Shown here: piece after piece, positions 24,244 through 31,513 of the stretch | How the letters are laid out: each line of letters opens with the position of its first letter | Position numbering within the stretch: position 1 is the stretch's first letter | DNA from: CAZFMJ01 sp964520045 | Lineage (GTDB): Bacteria > Elusimicrobiota > Elusimicrobia > Elusimicrobiales > CAZFMJ01 | NCBI GenBank assembly: GCA_964520045.1 | Contig: CAZFMJ010000019.1 | Span: 1 to 43,698, forward strand | DNA: 43,698 nt | Direction of reading: 5' to 3' | Notes under the pieces: generated by a model | Told to the model about the DNA's origin: nothing | Seen by the model: the letters and a program-made list of their open reading frames with translations, nothing else | The model's database searches: none | Position numbers and translations under genes: made by a program

Positions 24244-27200
24244 TTACTTGGCGACAATTTTAGTTGTTTTTTTGGCTCCGCCGGATTCAATCACGCATAT
24301 ATATGCGCCGGCCTTAACAAAATTGCCGTCTCCGTCTTTTCCGTCCCATGTAATTTCGTTCGGTCCCAAACTGCCGCCATTTTGTCCGGCGGAAAAAGAT
24401 TTTTCCCAGATAAGCCTTCCAAAGGGATTATAAATTCTTATCTTCACATCTTTACTCTGATCCAGCGAATATCTGATTTTAGTAGTCTGCCCTCTAAGCG
24501 GAGAAAATGGGTTGGGATAATTAGATAGATTATCAGATACCGTTCCTGACGTGGAAAATCCCATTATGCGGAAAAGCGTCAGGTGCGTCACATTTCCAGT
24601 GACACGTTTGGCCGCTGCATCTACCGCAGAATTCTCAGTCAATTTCCAGAGGCTTTGAGTAGCATCATAAAAAAACAAACGCAGACTGTTTTCATTTATT
24701 CCGGCGATATCGTTGGCTGTATACGGAAGAGTCACTATAATCGCCTTGTTCAACCAGCTTGTGCCATCAGCCAATTTTATATCACGAGCCACAGATGTAG
24801 CTTTTATAGCGGGATCATTGACTACGGCAGGCGGATTTGCCGAAGTTTCCATAATAATTTGAGTCGCGCTTGTAATGGCGCCCGCCGGCACTTCAACTTT
24901 TGTGCCGTCGGGACTCTGCCTGATATTGTTTACTGCCGGATTTATGGCTGTCAGAACCTGAAATTTATAATGCGCGGCTGAAGTTCCAATACTGCCAGCT
25001 CCGTCCTTGGCAAGTGCATGAAAATACCATGTTCCATCCTGAATAATTCCAGTTGTAACGGAAGTATTTGCGGTAAAAGTATCGCTTGCGGACGGGACAG
25101 TGTTTGTAACAGCGTCTATTTTGTAATAATATCCCGCAATTCCAGAAAAATCCGCGGGGCCCGAAATAGAAATATCTGCGGTAGGATCTGGATAAGCCTG
25201 ATTGGAATCTGGATGCGAATTTGAAGTCAAGACAGGAACGCCGGGGGGAGTGATATCAACGCCAATTCCATCGCTCCAGTTTGACCAGCTTCCACACAGT
25301 CCCGCGCCATTTTTAGCCCGGACTCTTGCGTAATAAGTTTTGCCATCCGAACCGCTGGTCACTATCTTCGTTAAAACATTCCCCGCATCTCCGTCAAATA
25401 GACTGGCGTCATTTATTGCTGGATTTATGCCTATTTGCAGATAATAGCCGGCAATACCGCTTTCATTGTCACCGGCAGTTCCTTGCGTCCACGAAAAACT
25501 TATTGTCGTCGTATTAATGAAAACGCCTTGATCCTGCGGTGTTGACGGCGCGCCGGCAGGCGGAGTAGAATCGGCCAAAGCAACAACATCTGGTGCGTCG
25601 ATGACGTAAGTTGGTGTGCCTGTTGCCATAGCTCCGTTTATATCCTGAGCCTGAAAAGAGTAGATATAATCGGTTCCGACAGGAGACAGCGTTATTGAAT
25701 AGGAATACAATTTGCCGTCAGTGTATGTGTTATCTCCAGCATCCACAGCTATCATTGTAAACATCATTGAAACAGGGGGAATGCTTTGTTGTGTTATGCT
25801 TAATTTTGGATAATCACCAGCCGGAGGGTCATTGTCTGCGTCAATGTATTTCATGCGATAAACAAATGTGGTTGACGTATCGCCTGTTTCAGGATTAATG
25901 CCGCCAGCGGTGTAATTGGTTTCGCCCGTCCACGCAAGGGTCGGGGGATTATTGACCGCTGTGACATCAGGCGCATCAATTGCGGATGTGGGCGCGCCTG
26001 TGGCAGCTGCGGCATAAATGTCCTGCGCTTCAAAGTAGTAAGTGTAATCTGTTCCTACGGTGGTTAAAGTTTTAGAATAAGTGTAAAGTTTTCCATCGCT
26101 GTATGTGGTATCGCCCGCATCCACAGCCGTCATAGTGAAAGGACTGCCTGATATTTCACTGCCGCCTTTTTTAATATGGACTTTCGGATAGCCGCTTAAA
26201 GGCGCGTCATTGTCAATGTCCATGTATTTTATCCGATAGATAAATATAGCTGATGCATCGCCTGTTTCAGGATTAAGACCGTCAGCGGTGTAATTGGTTT
26301 CGGCTGTCCAAGAAAGGACAGGCGGATGGGTTGTTGTTGTCGATATTCGATTCAATGCAAAAGCGGCATCTGTTTCTGTGGATAATTTTACCTCAAAATA
26401 ATAGGTTGTGTCAGTTGAAAGCCCGCTGAATGTTTTTGTGTTTCCGCTTTGGGTGACTGAGGATATTATGCTTGAGTAGCCGCTGTCAGAAGTTAAAACG
26501 GCTACATAATTAACGCCCGAGACAATTGTCCATGAAGCAGTTAAGCTCGAGTCATTACGCGCAGTAAAAGAGGGATTAAGCGGTGTTGCTTGAATGTTTG
26601 AGACATCAGGCGAGTCAATTGCGGATGCGGGCGCGCCTGCGGCGACTGCGGCATAAATGTCCTGAGCCTCAAAATAGTAGGTGTAATCTGTTCCTACGGT
26701 GGTTAAAGTTTTAGAATAAGTGTAAAGTTTTCCATCGCTGTATGTGGTGTCGCCCGCATCCACAGCCATCATAGTGAAAGGACTGCCGGATATTTCACTT
26801 CCGCCCTTTTTGATATGGACTTTCGGATAGCCGCTTAAAGGCGCGTCATTATCCCCATCTGTGTATTTTACCCGATAGACAAATACAGTTGCTGTATCGC
26901 CTGTTTCAGGATTAAGTCCGTCAGCTGTGTAATTCGTTTCGCTAGTCCATACCAGTGTGGGCGCATTATTAGAAGCAGAGAGTTGTATTTGCACAGGAGC
27001 GGATTTACTGATAATTGTTCCGTCGCCTAATTCACCAAAACCATTATATCCCCATGCCCATAACGTGCCGTCTGATTTTAAAGCCACTGTGTGTCCTTCT
27101 CCTGACATGGAAACCCATTTATTGTCAGCGCCAATCTGGACAGGCGAGACTTTTCTGACAGTTGTTCCATCACCTACTTGTCCATCAGTATTATCGCCCC

Positions 27201-29160
27201 AACCCCATAATGTCCCGTTTGATTTTAAGGCCGCGTGTCCTCCTGCTGCGATAACCCATGTATTGTCCAAGCCGATTTGAACAGGCGCGGATTTATTAAC
27301 CGTTGTGCCATCGCCTAATTCATTGTGAAAATTATACCCCCAAGCCCACAACGTGCCGTCTGATTTTAACGCTATTGTATGAGATTCCCCCGGCGCGATA
27401 GAAACCCATTTATTGTCCGTCCCGATCTGGACAGGCAAGTATTTATTGACAGTTGTTCCATCACCTACTTGTCCCTCAGCATTATTGCCCCATGCCCACA
27501 ATGTGCCGTCCGATTTTAACGCTATTGTGTGAATCCATCCTACCGCGATAGAAACCCACTTATTGTCCGAACCGATCTGGACAGGCGCGGATTTATTGGC
27601 AGTCGTTCCATCGCCTAATTGACCGAAATCATTCCGTCCCCACGCCCACAATGTGCCGTCCGATTTTAAGGCTATTGTGTGATACCCTTTTGCCGCTATG
27701 GAAACCCATGTATTGTCCATGCCGATTTGAACAGGCGAAGATTTATCTGTCGTTGTTCCATCGCCTAATTGACCAAAAGCGTTATCTCCCCATGCCCACA
27801 GCGTACCGTCGGATTTTAAGACTATTGTGTGATACCATCCTGCCGAGATAATCCACTTATTATCCAAGCCGATTTGAACAGGCGCGGATTTATTAATCGT
27901 TGTGCCGTCGCCCAACTGACCATTATCATTCAATCCCCATGACCACAGTGTTCCGTCTGATTTTAAGGTTATTGTGTGATACCTTCCAGTCGAAACGGAA
28001 AACCATTTATGATTATTACTAACTTGAACCGGCACAGATTTATCAACCGTTGTTCCATCACCCAATTGGCCGGCATCATTTAGTCCCCACGCCCACAACG
28101 CGCCGTCTGATTTGAGCGCTATTGTGGTATTGTCCCCTACTGATATAGAAATCCATTTATTATCAATGCCAATCTGAACAGGTGAGGATTGATCTGCAGT
28201 TGTTCCATCGCCTAATTGGCCAATACTGTTATGGCCCCAAGCCCACAACGTGCCGTCTGATTTGAGCGCGATTGTGTGAGCCGATCCTACTGCGATAGAA
28301 ACCCATTTATTATCAGTGCCGGTCTGAACTGGAGAAGTTTTATTAATCAATGTTCCATCGCCTAATTGACCATTACCATTAAGTCCCCAAGCCCATAAAG
28401 TTCCGTTTGATTTTAGCGCTATTGTATGAGCATTTTTAGCTGTGATAGAAATCCATTTATTGTCAGTTCCAATCTGAACAGGCGAGGATTTATCTATCGT
28501 TGTTCCATCTCCCAATTGACCAACCGTATTCTCGCCCCATGCCCATAGCGTTCCGTCTGATTTTAAGGCCACGGTATGATAATCTCCCGCCGAAATCGAA
28601 GCCCATTTATTATCAGTGCCAATCTGAATAGGCGAAGATTTACTAACCGTTGTTCCATCGCCTAATTGACCATAACCATTGGCACCCCATGCCCATAGCG
28701 TTCCGTCTGATTTTAAGACTACGGTATGATTACCTCTTACCGAAATAAAAATCCAGTTATTATCAGTGCCAATCTGAACAGGCGAATGTTTATCTATCGT
28801 TGTTCCATCACCCAATTGGCCTCCACCATTAACACCCCATGCCCATAGCGTTCCGTCTGATTTTAAGGCTATTGTGTGATAAAATCCCACTGCAATAGAA
28901 ACCCATTTATTATCAGTGCCAATCTGAATAGGCGAGGATTTATCACCTGTTGTTCCATCTCCTAATTGGCCATAACCATTAGCACCCCATGCCCATAGCG
29001 TTCCGTCTGATTTTAAAGCTATAGCGTGATGATCACCTATGGCAATACGTGAAAATTTCAGTTTTTCAGAAGAGGCATTAGCTTGCTGTTGCGGCATCAA
29101 GCAAAAAACAATCAGTAAACCATAGAATAAAGCTTTACTCTCATAATCAAGTGAAAACAT
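24244..29160 (-). CDS. RCC1-repeat exoprotein with FlgD-like/sorting-domain-like C-terminus
   Basis: 1638 residues. A signal peptide (to about residue 30) is followed by fourteen RCC1-type repeats (about 33-730), each with HTIALKSDGTLWAWG and GQLGDGTT. Fourteen is the number for two seven-bladed propellers. Next are three related Ig/cadherin-like units (about 737-1192; ETNYTADGLNPETGD, VGTDYTYYFEAQDI), with a fibronectin III domain between the first and second. More FN3-like domains follow (1200-1400), then a ZU5-like module (1405-1530; VEVPAGAI, LWKLTENS). The C-terminal domain (1545-1638) begins SNYPNPFSP and has KIRIYNPFGRLIWE and KAGAYICVIES, like FlgD-Ig or type IX sorting domains. The ZU5-like plus C-terminal layout is shared with the Kelch protein of the same operon. 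It is likely surface-exposed. Confidence 0.85.
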   Translation of the reverse strand: MFSLDYESKALFYGLLIVFCLMPQQQANASSEKLKFSRIAIGDHHAIALKSDGTLWAWGANGYGQLGDGTTGDKSSPIQIGTDNKWVSIAVGFYHTIALKSDGTLWAWGVNGGGQLGDGTTIDKHSPVQIGTDNNWIFISVRGNHTVVLKSDGTLWAWGANGYGQLGDGTTVSKSSPIQIGTDNKWASISAGDYHTVALKSDGTLWAWGENTVGQLGDGTTIDKSSPVQIGTDNKWISITAKNAHTIALKSNGTLWAWGLNGNGQLGDGTLINKTSPVQTGTDNKWVSIAVGSAHTIALKSDGTLWAWGHNSIGQLGDGTTADQSSPVQIGIDNKWISISVGDNTTIALKSDGALWAWGLNDAGQLGDGTTVDKSVPVQVSNNHKWFSVSTGRYHTITLKSDGTLWSWGLNDNGQLGDGTTINKSAPVQIGLDNKWIISAGWYHTIVLKSDGTLWAWGDNAFGQLGDGTTTDKSSPVQIGMDNTWVSIAAKGYHTIALKSDGTLWAWGRNDFGQLGDGTTANKSAPVQIGSDNKWVSIAVGWIHTIALKSDGTLWAWGNNAEGQVGDGTTVNKYLPVQIGTDNKWVSIAPGESHTIALKSDGTLWAWGYNFHNELGDGTTVNKSAPVQIGLDNTWVIAAGGHAALKSNGTLWGWGDNTDGQVGDGTTVRKVSPVQIGADNKWVSMSGEGHTVALKSDGTLWAWGYNGFGELGDGTIISKSAPVQIQLSASNNAPTLVWTSETNYTADGLNPETGDTATVFVYRVKYTDGDNDAPLSGYPKVHIKKGGSEISGSPFTMMAVDAGDTTYSDGKLYTYSKTLTTVGTDYTYYFEAQDIYAAVAAGAPASAIDSPDVSNIQATPLNPSFTARNDSSLTASWTIVSGVNYVAVLTSDSGYSSIISSVTQSGNTKTFSGLSTDTTYYFEVKLSTETDAAFALNRISTTTTHPPVLSWTAETNYTADGLNPETGDASAIFIYRIKYMDIDNDAPLSGYPKVHIKKGGSEISGSPFTMTAVDAGDTTYSDGKLYTYSKTLTTVGTDYTYYFEAQDIYAAAATGAPTSAIDAPDVTAVNNPPTLAWTGETNYTAGGINPETGDTSTTFVYRMKYIDADNDPPAGDYPKLSITQQSIPPVSMMFTMIAVDAGDNTYTDGKLYSYSITLSPVGTDYIYSFQAQDINGAMATGTPTYVIDAPDVVALADSTPPAGAPSTPQDQGVFINTTTISFSWTQGTAGDNESGIAGYYLQIGINPAINDASLFDGDAGNVLTKIVTSGSDGKTYYARVRAKNGAGLCGSWSNWSDGIGVDITPPGVPVLTSNSHPDSNQAYPDPTADISISGPADFSGIAGYYYKIDAVTNTVPSASDTFTANTSVTTGIIQDGTWYFHALAKDGAGSIGTSAAHYKFQVLTAINPAVNNIRQSPDGTKVEVPAGAITSATQIIMETSANPPAVVNDPAIKATSVARDIKLADGTSWLNKAIIVTLPYTANDIAGINENSLRLFFYDATQSLWKLTENSAVDAAAKRVTGNVTHLTLFRIMGFSTSGTVSDNLSNYPNPFSPLRGQTTKIRYSLDQSKDVKIRIYNPFGRLIWEKSFSAGQNGGSLGPNEITWDGKDGDGNFVKAGAYICVIESGGAKKTTKIVAK
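25585..26950 (-). repeat. Three Ig/cadherin-like coding repeats, two nearly identical
   Basis: Units lie at about 25585-25935, 25970-26305 and 26595-26945. The last two are almost identical at DNA level over some 280 bases, with only scattered changes. The first has diverged. Confidence 0.8.
26970..29065 (-). repeat. Fourteen coding tandem repeats (RCC1 blades, ~150 bp)
   Basis: Each unit carries words such as CCCATGCCCATAGCGTTCCG and ACCCATTTATTATCAGTGCC on the plus strand. Period is about 150 bp. Units 1-4 (28,500-29,060) are the most alike; later ones have diverged. Confidence 0.9.
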
Positions 29161-29238
29161 AGTAACACTTTCCTGAAATTACAGGAACAGCATATTTAAT
29201 TAGAGATTGCGTTTATTTCAATTCTTTGTGTTCTTTAT

Positions 29239-29688
29239 TTATTCGGCTAATTTTATGCCGGTTTCCCGCAGTATATTCTTCGGGAGTTTCAACACCACCA
29301 CGCAGCCGTCATCGCTGGTCCATTCTGTTTTGACTATTTGAGCGCCTTTTATCACGGCGTTTATGCTGGTTTCAAGCTGGGAGTCGCTTTCTATGGCTTT
29401 ACTAACGGCAATGCCGCCTTCAAGATTAGCGCCCTTTAACAGAGTGAGCATGTTATATTGGGCATTGACGATGGCGGCATTCCTTGAAGTGGCCATCTTC
29501 TGGGTTTTGTTTGTCAGAGCCTGATCGGCCGCGCCTATCCCGCGGGCAAAAAAAGCGTCTTTGGTCATGCCTTCTTCCACCCATTCTTTTTCTATTTCGC
29601 CTTTGGTTGAAACCATGCCTTTATCCGGAGAAGAAGCGCATCCCCATGCAAAAAGCGCCAACGCCAGTATTGCCCAGCTCTTTTTCAT
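29239..29688 (-). CDS. LPP20/FlgP-like lipoprotein
   Basis: 149 residues from the ATG at 29688, which has GAGGAGG a few bases upstream. An upstream start in the same frame would place a charged stretch before the signal peptide. The signal peptide ends in the lipobox FAWGC (lipid-attached Cys at about residue 17). The mature part, FFARGIGAADQALTNKTQKM then ATSRNAAIVNAQYNML, matches the LPP20 fold: a short helix-rich module with Ala-rich ARGIGAA. LPP20/FlgP relatives work with FlgO/CsgG-like proteins, and such a domain occurs in the last gene of this operon. This is the first gene of the leftward operon, 78 bases before the RCC1 gene. Confidence 0.75.
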   Translation of the reverse strand: MKKSWAILALALFAWGCASSPDKGMVSTKGEIEKEWVEEGMTKDAFFARGIGAADQALTNKTQKMATSRNAAIVNAQYNMLTLLKGANLEGGIAVSKAIESDSQLETSINAVIKGAQIVKTEWTSDDGCVVVLKLPKNILRETGIKLAE

Positions 29689-29723
29689 ATAATCCTCCTC
29701 GTCCTCACTTCGCAACTGTTCAA

Positions 29724-29752
29724 ATACTACAAATACATTTACCCAGAGTCAA
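29724..29752 (-). promoter_or_regulatory. Promoter of the PorV-caspase operon
   Basis: On the minus strand TTGACT (29752-29747) and TAGTAT (29729-29724) are separated by exactly 17 bases. The LPP20-like ATG follows 36 bases after the -10 box, with a strong ribosome binding site. It is the only good promoter seen at the head of the operon. Confidence 0.65.
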
Positions 29753-29765
29753 TACCAGCAGTATT
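29751..29765. promoter_or_regulatory. Candidate operator overlapping the operon -35 box
   Basis: AATAC CAGCA GTATT is an inverted repeat that overlaps the last two bases of the -35 hexamer (29747-29752). It lies between the lipoprotein gene and the divergent XRE regulator gene, where an autoregulated HTH repressor would bind. That binding is inferred. Confidence 0.4.
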
Positions 29766-29826
29766 TATATTTTTAAAACACTCTTGGTATCTGGAAGACG
29801 CCCTCGCCAGTGTATAAAATTCATAA

Positions 29827-30189
29827 ATGACAATAAAAAACAATACGGCGCATCCTATCGCAATTGGGAAGAAAATAAGAGAGCATCGCATTATGCACGG
29901 CTGGTCGCAGGAGGAATTGGCCGAGAAAATAGACGTAAATCTTTCTTTCGTGGGTCAGCTTGAACGCGGAATAAAAACAGCGCGGCTGACGACGCTTAAA
30001 CGGATAGCCGATGTCTTTGGCATAAAAATGGCGGATTTTTTTGGCGAGCGCGCCGTCAATTTATACAAACCGCTTCCGATGGAACGCAAAATCATAAATC
30101 TTATCCGGAATTGCTCTCCAGGCGAACAGAAAATACTTTATCAGACCCTGAAACACATCAGCCGCCAGAAACGTAAATTCAGAAAATAG
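29827..30189 (+). CDS. XRE-family HTH transcriptional regulator
   Basis: 120 residues. Residues about 12-66 (IGKKIREHRIMHGWSQEELA and LSFVGQLERGIKTARLTTL) are a canonical Cro/C1-type helix-turn-helix. The C-terminal part (RKIINLIRNCSPGEQKILYQ) is helical and might dimerise. The ATG at 29827 has TATAAA at 29813-29818 only 8 bases upstream, so its mRNA would be nearly leaderless. It is divergent from the seven-gene operon and is the best candidate to regulate it. No metabolite-sensing domain is present. Confidence 0.9.
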   Translation: MTIKNNTAHPIAIGKKIREHRIMHGWSQEELAEKIDVNLSFVGQLERGIKTARLTTLKRIADVFGIKMADFFGERAVNLYKPLPMERKIINLIRNCSPGEQKILYQTLKHISRQKRKFRK

Positions 30190-30212
30190 CCCCCGCGGCC
30201 TTATTCCCGCAG

Positions 30213-30240
30213 GGAAAAGTGAAAACGCTTTTCCTTTCCA
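30213..30240 (+). terminator. Possible terminator of the XRE gene
   Basis: GGAAAAG (30213-30219) and CTTTTCC (30228-30234) form a 7-bp stem, followed by only a short T/C run. It lies 24 bases after the XRE stop codon. The weak T-tract makes this tentative. Confidence 0.4.
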
Positions 30241-30326
30241 AAACCATTTCCTTTACGGCCATCCGATAAACTTTCTCATCTTGTTAAAATATTGTCAGGG
30301 GATTACGCTGAGCAAGCAGGCTCTGA

Positions 30327-30420
30327 TATAATGGAAATTGTGAGAAGAGAGGGGAGACTGCCCCTGCCCGGCGGCGATCAGTTGGGCGGCCGCCGACAGA
30401 CGGCTTACGGCTATCCAGTA
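30327..30420 (+). ncRNA. Candidate structured small RNA
   Basis: A perfect TATAAT (30327-30332) has a weak TTACGC 18 bases upstream (30303-30308). Downstream is AGGGG/CCCCT (30350-30365) and CGGCGGC/GCCGCCG (about 30369-30395), two hairpins in a GC-rich stretch unlike the flanks. No family such as 6S, SRP or RNase P was recognised. An ORF with a weak start (from 30292) crosses it but has no support. The 3' end and any terminator are not clear. Confidence 0.3.
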
Positions 30421-30436
30421 AACAAGTTATCTCTTT

Positions 30437-31513
30437 TTATGGTTTCTTCACTTGATGACATTTTTCCACATCTTCCGGACAAACCGGACGCTGACAACGG
30501 CGGCAAACGGCCACTCTGACCATCTCCTGCCGGCAAATGTGACAAGCCGGAATAAGAGTCTCCTTTAAAATCGGATCCCAAAAAACAGTCAGTATGCCGG
30601 TTTTCTCCAGTCCCCTTCTTTCCACTGAAACATCGGCGCGGATTTGCGGCACATATATCACCGCTGCGTTGACAAGGCAGGCTTGCACAAGCAGACGATG
30701 TTTCTTTTCCAAATCCGCAAGTTTTCTTTTCTCTTCCGCATAAAGAGCCTGTATCTTGGCTGATAATGATACTTTCTTTTCTGCGGCAAGCCCTTCGCGG
30801 TTAAGACGCTGCGCCAAATCTTTCCTAATAGACAAAAAATAGTTTTTTACTCTTTGCGCTTCCCGTTTAAACCGCTTTTGTTCCCGTTCATGGTAAATCA
30901 TCATCCTATTTTTTATCAAAACCGGCATATCTTCCTTTGCCGTTTCATAAATAGATTCCAGAGACGGCATCGGCATTTCTTTAAGATTCAGCTCATTGCC
31001 ATGGGCGGACATAGCAGATTCATATGGGGCGAACGGCAAGACGCGCCCTAAAAAGGGGTGGACAAAAACCGGAACAATTTCCTCCTGCTTGTCGTCGGAT
31101 ATATAGGAAACCGTAAAATGAAACAGAACATGTGGAACATAAATAAGCTTTGCGGCGATATCTTTTGGCCGGGCGCCGCAAAAAGCGATTTTACGCGTGA
31201 TGTCTTCCAATGTCAGTGTTTTTTTGATAGATGCCCACAGGTGCCGTTGAACAGTCCTGCCTTTCGCAAGAGATTCCTCAATCAAGCAATTCAGTAATTG
31301 CGAGCCTGGCGTTAAAGGATTTAAAGTTTTATCAGACGTTTGTTCAAGCGGCATATTGACAAAATCCGTTCCCAAACGGCCTGCCAAAGGTTCCGGAATC
31401 AATATTTCAACCAGATGGCGGGAAGAATCAGGATTCACTAAAGCGCCTGACTCTAAAAAGAAATCCAGAGCCCATTCACGAACAGATTCAACTGCATTTT
31501 GCGTTTCGCTCAT
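30437..31513 (-). CDS. Zinc-finger partner protein of the SNF2 helicase
   Basis: 358 residues, unknown family. The N-terminal half is globular. The middle (about 205-290) is a long charged coiled coil (MIYHEREQKRFKREAQRVKN, LADLEKKHRLLVQA). The C-terminus has a cysteine cluster, CHICRQEMVRVAVCRRCQRP then VCPEDVEKCH, consistent with a zinc ribbon or treble clef with more than one metal site. The gene's ATG overlaps the helicase stop by 4 bases (31510-31513), so the two are translated together and probably form one complex. A nucleic-acid or protein-binding accessory role is inferred. It is the last gene on the minus strand before the XRE gene's intergenic region. Confidence 0.75.
   Translation of the reverse strand: MSETQNAVESVREWALDFFLESGALVNPDSSRHLVEILIPEPLAGRLGTDFVNMPLEQTSDKTLNPLTPGSQLLNCLIEESLAKGRTVQRHLWASIKKTLTLEDITRKIAFCGARPKDIAAKLIYVPHVLFHFTVSYISDDKQEEIVPVFVHPFLGRVLPFAPYESAMSAHGNELNLKEMPMPSLESIYETAKEDMPVLIKNRMMIYHEREQKRFKREAQRVKNYFLSIRKDLAQRLNREGLAAEKKVSLSAKIQALYAEEKRKLADLEKKHRLLVQACLVNAAVIYVPQIRADVSVERRGLEKTGILTVFWDPILKETLIPACHICRQEMVRVAVCRRCQRPVCPEDVEKCHQVKKP

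Noticed and set aside
26970..29065. Regular repeats resembling a CRISPR array
   Set aside because: The period is about 150 bases, the units are in frame and translate as RCC1 blades, and there are no short identical repeats with unique spacers.
30292..30519. 75-codon plus-strand ORF
   Set aside because: It crosses the structured segment and the end of the zinc-finger gene, has a weak start, and its composition is not protein-like.
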